Shown here piece by piece: positions 1-9,719 of a stretch of 64,000 nucleotides of DNA. Numbering within the stretch: position 1 is the first letter of the stretch; each line of letters starts with the position of its first letter. Source of the stretch: Azorinus chamasolen. Taxonomy: Eukaryota; Mollusca; Bivalvia; Cardiida; Solecurtidae. Position numbers and translations under genes: made by a program. The DNA is taken from positions 22,627,315 to 22,691,314 of the forward strand of contig OY755242.1 of NCBI GenBank assembly GCA_963576725.1. Reading direction: 5' to 3'. Under the pieces are notes generated by a model, which was not told the origin of the DNA, ran no database searches, and saw only the letters and a program-made list of their open reading frames with translations.

Positions 1-102
1 TAAGACTGACCAATCCGACTTGCGCGGCGCTACCAGGACACAATGTCCCGCCGGAACAGCTCCCTCCAAATACTGAGGTGCTAGCTGGGATGGAAATTCC
101 GC

Positions 103-390
103 TTAGAAGGGCTGGACTGACATCTCCCTCTTCATGTATGCCAACGAGGTAGCCTCAGCTGTTTTTGCAGGGAGTGGGTTCCACAAGGATATGACTCTTG
201 GGAAGAAACTATGTCTGAAGTAGTCGGTAGATGTAGAGTATTGGTGGAATCGGAGATTGTGTGCTGACCTTGTCCTGGAAGAAACTTTTGACAGATACTG
301 TGATGATGGAATGTCCACTAGGTGATCGACTATACTCGTATAGTATGAAGCATGATGATTTAGGCACTTTTTCGGCGGGATTCTAGGGAG
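103..390 (-). pseudogene. C-terminal remnant of a non-LTR retrotransposon (LINE) reverse transcriptase
   Basis: Reading the minus strand from about 390 to 103 gives an open stretch containing HLVDIPSSQYL, then SRTRSAHNLRF, then TDYFRHSFFPRVISLWNPLP. That order (DIP box, R-rich segment, aromatic segment, SFFPR..WN.LP) is typical of the last ~80 residues of LINE reverse transcriptases. A stop lies upstream in the same frame (391-393) and no catalytic YxDD region is present, so this is a dead 5'-truncated copy. The clade (CR1-like or other) cannot be decided from this piece. Family assignment is by motif recognition; decay is seen directly. Confidence 0.7.
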
Positions 391-510
391 TCACCTTACG
401 AACATTTCTGTGAAATTTTGTTGAAGTCTTTATAAGGTTAAGGAGATGTCGTTCAAAGAAAGTGTTCATTAAATCTATCTTAGATCACGTGACCTACTTA
501 TACAATGGAC

Positions 511-647
511 CACAGGGCACCGTCACAATGAACTATGAACCTCGACAGAAAAAAAAATGTATGAACACTAGATATATAGACTATATATCTAGTGTTCATA
601 CATTTTTTTCTGTCGAGGTTCATAGTTCATTGTGACGGGGCCCTGTG
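511..647. repeat. Near-perfect 137 bp palindrome (hairpin), arms about 67 bp
   Basis: The arm beginning CACAGGGC at 511 is the reverse complement of the arm ending at 647, with a tiny spacer near 579. One or two mismatches or indels only (for example A-run length). A second copy of just the right arm lies at 63238-63309, so it is a dispersed family. No transposase; superfamily unknown. Confidence 0.85.
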
Positions 648-905
648 CAATGAACCGGAACAATTTATATTATATAACTTTTATTGAAGGTCACATATCA
701 TATCTGTTAAATGTTGTTAAAACCCATGGAGCAGTTAGGAGATGCCATTTAAAGAAATTACTTGTTAAAATAGATTTTTAGCAAATGCGACCTTCTTAAA
801 TCACCCAGAACAATTTAAATAAGTTTCATGGGTCACTTGAAGACCATTTCTTTAGAATATATTTTAGCTTCTGTGACCTTCTTGTGCAATCAGAGACAGT
901 ATATG

Positions 906-963
906 ACACTGTACCTCCAGAATCTTAACATAAATTTTATGTTTAGAATCTGGAGGTACAGTG
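906..963. repeat. Short hairpin, ~27 bp arms
   Basis: CACTGTACCTCCAGAATCT at 906 is matched by its reverse complement ending at 963. The loop is the AT-rich AACATAAATTTTATGTT, itself palindromic. No second copy noticed. Confidence 0.8.
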
Positions 964-1052
964 CCAGAGAAAACGTGTCTCATAAGCCATGTTGACTGGT
1001 ACTTTCAAATTCAATAGGGATATCAATGTTAGCCTTTATTTTTACTGATTTT

Positions 1053-1092
1053 GAAACCATTGTGATAAATAGAGCATTTGCCCCTACGGCGT
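1053..1092 (+). mobile_element. Family B palindrome-arm fragment
   Basis: Left arm only (TTGAAACCATTGTGATAAA then AGAGCATTTGC), fused directly to E-type sequence (CTCATCTGGATCCAAACTG). Confidence 0.6.
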
Positions 1093-1236
1093 CTCATCTG
1101 GATCCAAACTGTTTGCAAAGGTATTCATCCATCCGCCATTAGCAGGCTAAATGTTAATGCAGAAGTCATCTGATCAGAGACTGTTTTATTTACTCATGGA
1201 ATAATAGATCCGACTGTACAGTTCTGCCATATGCCA

Positions 1237-1375
1237 TTAACCCATTACCTCATAGGCTATTTTAGATACAACCTCTTTGAATAAATCTACCGAAAAGGAG
1301 CATTAACTAGAGAAAAGGAAAAATTAGAAAGTTGTAGTTTGAAACCATTGTTAAAATTGTGTGACAATGGGTTAA
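1237..1375 (+). mobile_element. Family B element, palindrome deleted
   Basis: TTAACCCATTACCTCATAGG at the left and ACAATGGGTTAA at the right. The central palindrome has collapsed after GAAACCATTG, leaving a 139 bp copy. Confidence 0.75.
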
Positions 1376-1688
1376 AAATCAGCTAAGGACAATATATGTC
1401 ACAATTTCTTGCATGATTATTCAAGAGGTGAAGGTATAAAGATGAAATTGAAATCCATCATGTCCGGTAGACTTGACATTAAAATACAACAAAGCTATAT
1501 ACATTTATATGATATTATGTTTATTTCACATATTTATGACTTGACGCTATTGATGCAATAAAGGAAACGCAGTCTTTGCATAATGTATTAATGACTGAAC
1601 CTCAAACATAGAAAACAACAGTGCACAATAAAATCACACACACACTGTGGTTTTAATCTATATGTAGCAGCAAATGACACCTAATGCC
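1376..1688. other. No feature recognised
   Basis: AT-rich sequence without a readable ORF, repeat terminus or RNA gene; a short CACACACACAC run near 1640 only. Confidence 0.5.
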
Positions 1689-1918
1689 TTAACCCATTTC
1701 CCTCATAGGCTATTTTTAGATCCAACCACTTTGAATAAATCTACCGAAAAGGAGCATTAACTAGAGAAAAGGATTTTTTTTGAATTTTGTAGTTTGAAAC
1801 CATTGTAAAAAATAGAGCATTTGCTCCTATAGGTGCAAATGCTCTATTTATCACAATGGTTTCAAAAAGTGACTTTTACAGAGGCGTAGAAAGGCGTATT
1901 TAAGGAGGAAAGTGTTAA
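1689..1918 (+). mobile_element. Family B element, complete
   Basis: TTAA at both ends. Palindrome around 1835 with apex CTCCTATAGGTGC (one arm base changed). Right TTAA (1915-1918) is also the left TTAA of the next A2 copy. Confidence 0.85.
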
Positions 1919-2149
1919 CTATTTACTCCATATAGGACGTGCCTTTCAACAACTTTGCAAATAGATTAGGCACAGATCAGAAAGCTCCCATAAGAGCCAT
2001 CTGATTAGGGTCTACTCTGTTTGCTATTGGAATAGTATAGATCCGATTGCAGTTTCTGCCACGGCTAAATTTCCTTCGTTCAGTGTTGTTCACATACATG
2101 TACCATCATAAAAGTTAATTCAATTAATATTCATGAGGTAATGGGCTAA
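1915..2149 (-). mobile_element. Family A2 element
   Basis: Left end is TTAACTATTTACTCCATA; palindrome 1960-2030 is imperfect (AAGCTCCCATAAGAGCCATC). Right terminal TTAA mutated to CTAA. Shares its left TTAA with a B copy. Confidence 0.75.
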
Positions 2150-2195
2150 CAAATATTTTCATATCATTTCTGATTTTGCCACAGCCTTTTACCTC

Positions 2196-2408
2196 TTAAA
2201 CCCTTTCCTTTATATAAACACTTTTTCTTCACACATTTACAGAGTAGGAACAGTCTGATCAGGGTCTGCTCTGTTTGCTTATGAAAATATAATAGATCTG
2301 ATTATACAGTTTCTGCCTGAGCCAAAATGTCCGGTATTCAATGCTATTATGATTAATATTCATGACATCATTATTTCTTATATAAATTTTGAACAGGGAA
2401 AAGGTTAA
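2196..2408 (-). mobile_element. Family A element, one palindrome arm lost
   Basis: TTAA ends retained; only the TCAGGGTCTGCTCTGTTTGC arm is intact. Confidence 0.75.
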
Positions 2409-2734
2409 CTCCTTCACCAATCACCACCAATGTCGCTGAAAAAGCTCCTAAGGCTAAGGCTTGCTGCATTGGGTAAGTCTGTGATTACCCTAGTCAACTG
2501 TTTGACTTTCTATTGAAATTGACTCAGAATTGAAAGTCCATTCTGAACCTTACAGCAGATGATGAAGACAAAAATTAACCCGCATCAGAAACACTATCTG
2601 ACTAACAATACGGATCAAAATCCAAGTAGTCTGACCCGAGGTCACCAATTTCCCAAAGGCTTGAATGATTGTGAAGAAAGTAAAAATTACAGCAGATCAG
2701 GTTTGAAAAGGCATTCTCTTAGCATTTTTTGTGC

Positions 2735-2857
2735 CTTTATAATTTCATAAGCAAACAGAGCAGACCTTGATCAGACATTTCCTACAGGGGTCACCTGATC
2801 TGGGTTTACTCTGTTTGCAAAGATGTGAAAAGGCGTTTATATGAAGGAAAGTGTTAA
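2735..2857 (+). mobile_element. Family A2, right half only
   Basis: Palindrome (2752-2822) and terminus GGAAAGTGTTAA present; the AT-rich left body is missing. Confidence 0.7.
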
Positions 2858-3086
2858 ACACAATAAAAGCTATAATAATTTCACCATGATGCATTACATT
2901 GTCTAAAGGGGGTATCCCCCCCCCTCCCCCAATGAATTTTGTGCAATGAAAAGTAGTAACAGTTCTTTGCTGTACTTGAATTTAGATGTAAAAGTATGAT
3001 ACTAATTTAAGGATGGGATATTTATATGGGGAGGGGATTTATTACAGCTTTAACCGCATCATACACTGTATTCTTTCAGCAATACT

Positions 3087-3292
3087 TTAACCAATTCCCT
3101 CATAGGCTATTTTAAGACCCAACCTGTTTGAATAAATCTACCCAAAAGGAGCATTTACTAGAGAAAAGGAAAACTGTGTAGTATTGAAACCATTGTGATA
3201 AATAGAGCATTTGCTCCTAGGAGCAAATGCTCTATTTATCGCAATGGTTTCAAGAAGACATAGAAAGGCGTATTTATGGAGGAAAGGGTTAA
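3087..3292 (+). mobile_element. Family B element, complete
   Basis: TTAA to TTAA; palindrome around 3220 with shortened apex GCTCCTAGGAGC. Confidence 0.85.
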
Positions 3293-3351
3293 AGAGGCTT
3301 AAGAAGCATTCAATAGATAGACACGATGTAAATGCTATATTTGCTAGTTTT

Positions 3352-3570
3352 GAACCCGTACCTCATAAATATTCATATCATTATAAATAGATTAACTAAG
3401 TTTCTTAAATTGTAATAAAACACAAGAGAATACATTACTTTGCCAAATAGATGTAAGAGATTCTATAAGCAAACAGAGCAGACCCTGATCAGACGGCTCC
3501 AATATCCTGGATCTGTCTGATCTGGGTCTTCTCTGTTTGCAAAGGTGTAAAAAAGCGTTTACATGCTAAC
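3352..3570 (+). mobile_element. Family A2 element, degraded ends
   Basis: Arms GCAAACAGAGCAGACCC and GGGTCTTCTCTGTTTGC are clear; the apex is rearranged (CTCCAATATCCTGGAT) and the termini have drifted. Confidence 0.65.
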
Positions 3571-3662
3571 TAATAACAGACATTTTGAATCAAGATAAGA
3601 CACTGTGTAACTCGGGGCTTCATTATGACTCAACCTATTTGACTATGATTGTACACATATTT

Positions 3663-3891
3663 TTAACCCTTTCCTCCATAAATACGCCTTTCTACGCCTC
3701 TGTAAAAGTCACTTAATGAAACCATTGTGATAAATAGAGCATTTGCTCCTATAGGAGCAAATGCTCTATTTGTCACAATGGTTTCAAACTACAAAATTCT
3801 AAAATTTCACTTTTCTCTAGTAAATATTCCTTTTGGGTAGATTCATTCAAAGAGGTTGGGTCTAAAAATAGCATATTGAGGAAAGGGTTAA
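3663..3891 (-). mobile_element. Family B element, complete
   Basis: TTAACCCTTTCCTCCATAAA left, GGAAAGGGTTAA right; apex GCTCCTATAGGAGC at ~3752. Confidence 0.9.
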
Positions 3892-4156
3892 AAGAAATTA
3901 TGTAATGAAACAGACTTGAAGCAGAGGACATTTTTTCCAGATAATTTTTTAGAGTACCAAGAGTTAAACATTAAAAATTCCGGTCATGGCATTTTCATGT
4001 ATTTGGTAAGTTCCACAGCTGCAGTTTCTGATAAAACCACTCTTTCACACTTTATATGGAAGACAAAACAATGAAATAGATATCATCATAATATATACAC
4101 TTTTACTGTATAGAAAGAGAAGAAAATACAGAGTATGTAACTATTGAATGACCATA

Positions 4157-4321
4157 TACAGTAAAACCCCTCTAATGCGACTAGCAAAAAAGGAATAATT
4201 CACAGTGGCAAAGGCAGGTGGTAGCATAATGCAGGACGAAAGTTATGCAGAAAGCTCCACCTGCTTATAAAGACAGCCATGTTTATTCATAAAGTGGTTG
4301 CATAAGAGGGGTTTTACTGTA
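4157..4321. mobile_element. Family C element
   Basis: TACAGTAAAACCCCTCTAAT at the left and GAGGGGTTTTACTGTA at the right. One half of the inner palindrome is deleted. Confidence 0.85.
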
Positions 4322-4322
4322 G

Positions 4323-4562
4323 CTAAACCATTATCACTCTACTCCATGAATATTCATGTACAAAATAATGATATTATGAATATTTATTATTTTTTATAAT
4401 GTCCAGTGTAAACAAATGTTTGGCCACAGCAAAAACTTTAGAATCAGATCTATATAATTCCATTAGCAAACAGAGCAGACCCTGATCAGACGGCTCCTAT
4501 AGGAGCTGTCTGATCTGGGTCTACTCTGTTTTCAAAGGCATATCTATGGAGTAAATGGTTAG
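4323..4562 (+). mobile_element. Family A2 element
   Basis: GAATATTCATG repeats at left, palindrome 4445-4537 with GGCTCCTATAGGAGC apex; right end GGTTAG runs into an E element. Confidence 0.75.
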
Positions 4563-4770
4563 CTCTTTGCACACTGAGTATGTGTCATCAGCAAATGTTG
4601 TTGCCTGCTTCATTTAATACAGTATGCTTCCATCAATATTTCTTCAAAAATACTTTCATTAAACTGCTCAGGTTGGATCCAATGAGACCCAAGTAACCTG
4701 GCGTCTCATGAACAACAAAACTGTTTGCAATTGTGTTAATATTTTAGCAACAAATGGAAAGAGCATTTAA
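4559..4770. mobile_element. Family E element
   Basis: Begins TTAGCTCTTTGCACACTGAG and ends AAAGAGCATTTAA, with a central GGTTGGATCC..GGCGTCTCATG inverted segment. Both terminal tetranucleotides are shared with flanking A elements. Confidence 0.55.
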
Positions 4771-5016
4771 CCCTTTCCATGTTCTATGTTTATTACGAAT
4801 TTCAATACCTACTGAATATTCATGGACAAAAGAGTTATAATGAAATATGGAAGGTGGAATATTGTAGCCATTTTAGAAAGTAAAGACACAGATCTTTCAA
4901 ATTCTATTAGCAAACAGAGTAGACCCTGATCAGATGGCTCCTCTAGGAGCCGTCTGATCTGGGTCTACTCTGTTTGTAAATGCGTGAAAACACGTTTATA
5001 TGAGGGAAAGGGATAA
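4767..5016 (+). mobile_element. Family A1 element, near consensus
   Basis: TTAACCCTTTCCATGTTC to GGGAAAGGGATAA. Palindrome 4909-4977 with apex GGCTCCTCTAGGAGCC. Confidence 0.9.
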
Positions 5017-5255
5017 CAATGAATATTGAAGCAGATGACAAATGTTGCAGATGGCAATACACGGCAGTGACAAAGATCATGTAAACGTTCACAGACATGA
5101 CAATGACCATGATTATACACATATATAGCGCCATCAAACGAGCAACATTTTGTAACATGAAAATCAGTTTTTAATTCTGAGAACAAGAAAACAAGACAGG
5201 CCGAGATGAATACTCTTAATATTTATTTATCTGTTGCTAAACGAAACAAGATAGA

Positions 5256-5490
5256 TTAACCCTTTACTGCACAAATATTCATGTAAGAAATAAGACTTCA
5301 TAAATATTAAATAGCTTATTTTTTATAATGGTATGTGAATAAGGGAATTTTTGGCATTGGGAGAAACTGTAGAATAAGATCTATACTATTTTACAAGCAA
5401 ACAGAGTAGATCATGATCAGGAGCTGTCAGATCTGGGTCTACTCTATTTGCAAAGGTGTAAAAAGCTGTATATATGGAGTAAAGGGTTAA
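5256..5490 (+). mobile_element. Family A2 element
   Basis: Both TTAA ends intact (TTAACCCTTTACTGCAC / GGAGTAAAGGGTTAA). Left palindrome arm shortened to GATCAGGAGCTGTC. Confidence 0.85.
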
Positions 5491-5570
5491 AAACCGATCA
5501 AACCTATTTTACATTCTATTTGGTTTGAGGCTATTAGTTTGGTTCACTGGAATCATCCATATTTTACCAA

Positions 5571-5712
5571 TTAACCCTTTACCTGATGGACATGCCTTTT
5601 AACACTTTTGCAAACTGAGTAGACCCAGATCAGATGGTTCCTGTAGGAGCGGTCTGTTCATGGTCTACTCTGTTTGAAAATGCTTAAAAACATGGCTTTT
5701 AGGTGAAGGGCA
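5571..5712. mobile_element. Hairpin-only derivative of family A
   Basis: Starts TTAACCCTTTACCTGATGG and ends near AGGTGAAGGG. Both flanks of the palindrome look like the normal right end of an A element, so the long AT-rich body is absent and the whole copy is almost one palindrome. Confidence 0.65.
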
Positions 5713-5780
5713 AAGATAAGTGGTTTGTAAAACTTTTAATTCCTAAACCAAACCCATTGCGAATACACATTAAAAGTGTC

Positions 5781-5994
5781 TTAACCCATTTCCACATAGG
5801 CTATTTTTAGACCTAACCTCTTTGAAAAAGTGTACCCAAAAGGAGCATTTACTAGAGAAAAGAAAGTATTTAGAATTGTGTAGTATTGAAACCATTCTGA
5901 TAAATAGAGCATTTGCTCCTATGGAGCAAATGCTCTATTTATCAGAATGGTTTCAAAAAGCGTCAAAAGGCGTCAATATGTGGGAATGGGTTAT
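5781..5994 (+). mobile_element. Family B element
   Basis: Left TTAA intact; right end GGGTTAT. Arms carry a matched change (ATTCTGATAAA / TTTATCAGAAT), kept complementary on both sides; apex GCTCCTATGGAGC. Confidence 0.85.
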
Positions 5995-6458
5995 AAAAGA
6001 GAAACGATTCTAATGAGTCGTCTCAATTATGGTTTTGATAGACATCAGAAATTTTATAAATGAAATCCTCCCCTTATCTAGAGCCGCTGATTTGTTTTTA
6101 ATCAAGAGTATGTATTAAGAATGAATAACAAAATGTGGACATAAACAAAACAATAGGAAAACTATAGAATTTGCAATAGAAAATATAATGGTTGAAACAA
6201 TCATAGAACCTCTATATATAATTATATTTACAGGTATTTACATATCTTTAAATGTGCACTATAAATGCAAGTAAACCTAACAAAAGTAGTTCAAAAAATC
6301 TATTTGTAAATGGTACAAACCTATAAAAATGAAAAACATGTGAAAAACTTTGTTTGGCCTTTACACAATATCTTGGTGTGTATCTCTTGAGATTTGTTAA
6401 AATTGAGTAACAATACATTTAAAACAGCAAGAAGTCTATAATGGATAACCTTACTCAT
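5995..6458. other. No feature recognised
   Basis: Unstructured AT-rich sequence; only a short GATTCTAATGAGTCG remnant of the dispersed degenerate motif also seen near 29640 and 50720. Confidence 0.5.
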
Positions 6459-7185
6459 TTAACCCTTTCCCTGTTGAATATTCATGCAAGAAATAATCAT
6501 GAATATGTATCAGCCGAATTTGTATAATGGCAAGGTACATTGGATGTTTTGGCATTGGTAGAAACTGCAGAGCAGATCTATTCTTAGTTATTCGTTTTGT
6601 CACTGACCCACTAAGAAAATATAGGGGTCTGTAGAATGAACAGGGGGCAAGGCGATAGCTGAGTCCCCCTATTCATTCTACAGACTCCTAAATTTCCATA
6701 GTGGGTCAGTGACAAACCCAATGACCGATTTATTTCATAAAACACTTTCCATCATTTATTTTTACCCAGATGATGACATTGTTATTATTACAGAAATGAC
6801 GTCAATGTTAATATTATACAGAGTTGCGCGACAAAATTTTGCAGGTCTAGATTTTACGTAACCAAAAAGCATGTTGTGCCAATCCGTTATCTTTATTTGT
6901 TTAAATGGGTAATGTTGTGGATCAAAATAAAGGAAGACAACTGTTTTGAATAGCAGCCATTTTACTGTAGTGTGCCAATAGTGGGTCAGCTACTGACCCT
7001 CTATAGAAATATAGAGGGTCACCACGTGACTGCTCTTATCCAATGAAAAGGCCAGAAACTAGTGGAAGGTGAAATCATTCATTTCATAAGCAAACTGAGC
7101 AGACAGTTCCTATAGGAGCCATCTGATCTCGGTCTACCCTGTTTGCAAAGGTGTGAGAAAGCATTTATATGCGGGAAAGGGTTAA
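6459..7185 (+). mobile_element. Family A2 element split by a ~0.5 kb insertion
   Basis: Left part 6459-6583 (TTAACCCTTTCCCTGTTG to GCAGATCTATTC) and right part 7077-7185 (ATTCATTTCATAAGC, palindrome, GGGAAAGGGTTAA) together rebuild one A2 copy. ATTC is present at both breakpoints (6580-6583 and 7077-7080). Confidence 0.75.
6584..7076. mobile_element. Insertion of unknown class within an A2 element
   Basis: Contains a long imperfect inverted repeat 6599-6713 (arms GTCACTGACCCACTA / TAGTGGGTCAGTGAC) and a second hairpin 6995-7020 (GACCCTCTATA / TATAGAGGGTC) using the same GACCC theme. No ORF and no clear terminal repeat at the insertion edges. Confidence 0.5.
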
Positions 7186-7430
7186 TGCAAAAGAGAGTTT
7201 TGCTTACGAACACAACAACCTTATAACAATCAGTACAAATATACATGAATATATTTTGTTACTACACAATTAACACATATACCTTACTTCTCAAAAGAAA
7301 TTTTGGCTTTAATTCTTTTTGTCCAGAATATGAGCTTAGTTTAGTTCTCAATGTGTCAAAAACTTTAAGAGGCGAGGTGGGCTGTTTTACATCTGAACTG
7401 CATCCAGACTGTCTGCAGAAGTAATCATAA

Positions 7431-7468
7431 TTAACCCATTACTAAATGAATATTCATAAACAACCATT
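7431..7468 (+). mobile_element. Family A2 left-end fragment
   Basis: TTAACCCATTACTAAATGAA then TATTCAT; truncated before the body. Confidence 0.5.
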
Positions 7469-7492
7469 GTAAATACTACATTCTTTTTAATA

Positions 7493-7673
7493 TTAACCCT
7501 TTCCTCCATAAATATGCCTTTCTATGCTTTTGCAAACAGAGTAGACCCAGATCAGATGGCTCCTATAGGAGCCGTCTGATCAGGGTCTGCTGTTTGCTTA
7601 TGATATAATACAGATAATTAATATTCATGACATCATTTTTTGATACATAAATGTTCATGGAGAAAAGGGTAAA
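7493..7673 (-). mobile_element. Family A2 element, shortened
   Basis: TTAACCCTTTCCTCCATAAA left; palindrome 7530-7607 apex GGCTCCTATAGGAGCC; body shortened; right end AGGGTAAA. Confidence 0.8.
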
Positions 7674-7732
7674 AAACATAAAAGAAGGAAATCTATTGCT
7701 AGGGCAATACTTGAAATTCAGGTGTGTAACAT

Positions 7733-7832
7733 GTAATCAAACAGGGCAGAAACTGATCCGATAGCTCTTGTAGAAGCTGTCTGATCTGGGTCTACTGTTT
7801 GTGAAGGCATAAAAGGGCGGGATTATTTAGGA
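7733..7832 (+). mobile_element. Family A palindrome plus right end, fragment
   Basis: GATAGCTCTTGTAGAAGCTGTC palindrome core region and GGAAAGGGTGAA terminus. Confidence 0.6.
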
Positions 7833-7970
7833 AAGGGTGAACAAAAACATAAAACATGCAGTTCACCAACATAGTCCTTTTTACACTTAAAGCTCAAAGA
7901 CATCTCTGAGGTTGTTTGGTACAGCTGCTGATCTTACTATGTTATTGGAAAAAATATCAAGAGACGAACA

Positions 7971-8156
7971 ATAACTCTTTGCACACTAAGTAATTTTTCG
8001 CCTGCAACAATTGTTGTCCGTTTTAATTCTTAAAATTCAAAAATATGGTCAAAGTATCCAACATTTTGGATCCTGATGTCAAGAGATATCCTCATCTGGA
8101 TACAAACTGTTTGCATAAGTAATAACAGTTTCAACGCGAAGCATGCAAAGAGTTAA
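7971..8156. mobile_element. Family E element
   Basis: ATAACTCTTTGCACACTAAG at left, GCATGCAAAGAGTTAA at right; central TTTTGGATCCTGATG / CATCTGGATAC inverted arms. Confidence 0.65.
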
Positions 8157-8431
8157 CAAATTCAAGACTGGTCTCACAAAGAAGACCTCCAGAGGCCTCA
8201 CCTACGACCCTGACCCTTAATTTGAATGGGTGTTGCACTTAGTACATCAGTTTTACTTATTATGAAGTATGTATGTCAAATATGAAATCTTTATCCAATA
8301 TTGTTCAAGTTATGGCTAAAGCAAAATTATGATAAATATAATAATATTTTTCTCTCTCAAGTTTTCAAACACTAATATTGCTTTAAACCATCATGCACAA
8401 TCATCAGAATTTTGTCTACTCAACCTAGAGA

Positions 8432-8611
8432 TACAGTAAAACCCCGCTAATACGACCACCAAAAAGGGGCATAATTCTGGGTGGCAGAGGCAGGTGGTAG
8501 CTTAATGCAGGACGAAAGTTATGCACTTTAGTCCTGCATTAAGCAACCACCTGCTTTAAACGACATCAGTGGCTGTTTATTAAGTGGTCGCATTAGCGGG
8601 GTTTCACTGTA
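8432..8611. mobile_element. Family C element, GC-variant
   Basis: TACAGTAAAACCCCGCTAAT / ATTAGCGGGGTTTCACTGTA termini; inner palindrome GCAGGACGAAAGTTATGCA without the usual apex. Confidence 0.9.
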
Positions 8612-8739
8612 TATGATTTTCTGAGTTCTTTAGAACTTTGACAGCAAGAACAGGACTTTCACCACTACTCCACTAGGACCCATAAAGGGTCTGCCCATTG
8701 AGGAAAATTAAACAAGCAAGGTTACAAGTTTGAAAAGCT

Positions 8740-8976
8740 TTAACCCTTTCCCTCATATAAACAATTTTTCACGCCTTTGCAAATAGAGGAGGTCAGATCA
8801 GACAGCTCCTACAGGAGCTATCTAATCAGGGTCTTCCCTGCTTGCTTATGGAATTAAAATAGATTAGACTCTTCAGTTTCTACCAATACCAAATTTCCTG
8901 TGTACATATGCCATTATAAAAATTCAGCTAATAAATACCCATATCATTATTTCTGACTTTAATAGGAAAGGGTTAA
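8740..8976 (-). mobile_element. Family A element
   Basis: TTAA to TTAA; apex GCTCCTACAGGAGC at ~8812. Confidence 0.85.
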
Positions 8977-9320
8977 ATAAAAGGATTTCAAATACCGGTT
9001 TTACATTTGAACATATATAATCACAGTACTTAGCAAGACACATTCACAGATATACTTTTGACACATAAAAACTACAAACCTGACCACGAAAAACATCATC
9101 ATCATTATGCATTACTTAAATAAGCACCTCTAGCTATATGCCTTTCATTTTATACTATCTAAAATTAGTGTAACAAAACTGAATGAACAACAAAAGGTAT
9201 GGGAAGGACCATTATTTCAGTTACAGCCAAGCCGTCTTCAATATAAATTCATTCGAAAACCTCAGCATCAATGAAATATTTTATAACCAATGTTGATGTA
9301 GATTCCAGAATACTGTTTAA
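8977..9320. other. No feature recognised
   Basis: AT-rich, no ORF, no repeat boundary visible. Confidence 0.5.
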
Positions 9321-9340
9321 AACTGGGTGTATTGGAATTT

Positions 9341-9410
9341 GAAAACAGTGTAGACCCAGATCAGAGGGTTCCTATAGAAATCCTCTGATCAGGGTCTGCA
9401 CAGTTTGTCA
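9341..9410. repeat. Family D palindrome
   Basis: Arms AAACAGTGTAGACCCAGATC and AGGGTCTGCACAGTTTG; apex GGTTCCTATAGAAATCC. Confidence 0.7.
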
Positions 9411-9522
9411 TTCAAAATCCTCTCTCAAATTATTCCCCACCATACTGAATGGACTGTCATTAAACAATAATAGACCATTCCATTTGGAAAACTAAATGAG
9501 CTAGTATTCTAATATACATGTA

Positions 9523-9716
9523 TATAGTAAAAACTCGATCCTACGAACTTTTCATAAGGAGGAATTGATGTCTTTGTAGGCAGGTGGCAGTTTAATGCAG
9601 GGTGAAAGTCATGCAGAAAGCTCTGCATGACTTTCAACCTGCATTTAGCTGCCACCTCTGTTAAAGATCAATAATGGTAAGTATTTGAGTGTTTGTAATA
9701 TTGAGTTTTTACTGTA
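9523..9716. mobile_element. Family C element
   Basis: TATAGTAAAAACTCGATCCT left, GAGTTTTTACTGTA right; inner palindrome GAAAGTCATGCAGAAAGCTC / GAGC..TGCATGACTTTC. Confidence 0.8.
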
Positions 9717-9719
9717 TGT

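Noticed and set aside
103..318. Intact gene on the minus strand
   Set aside because: Only the last ~95 codons of a LINE reverse transcriptase are present, with an upstream stop and no catalytic region.
4943..5186. Overlapping minus-strand ORFs ending in SRPRSDGS-like peptides, also at 32186, 38293, 49037 and 58554
   Set aside because: The recurring peptide is a translation of the family A palindrome arm (CAGATCAGACGGCTCC), not protein homology.
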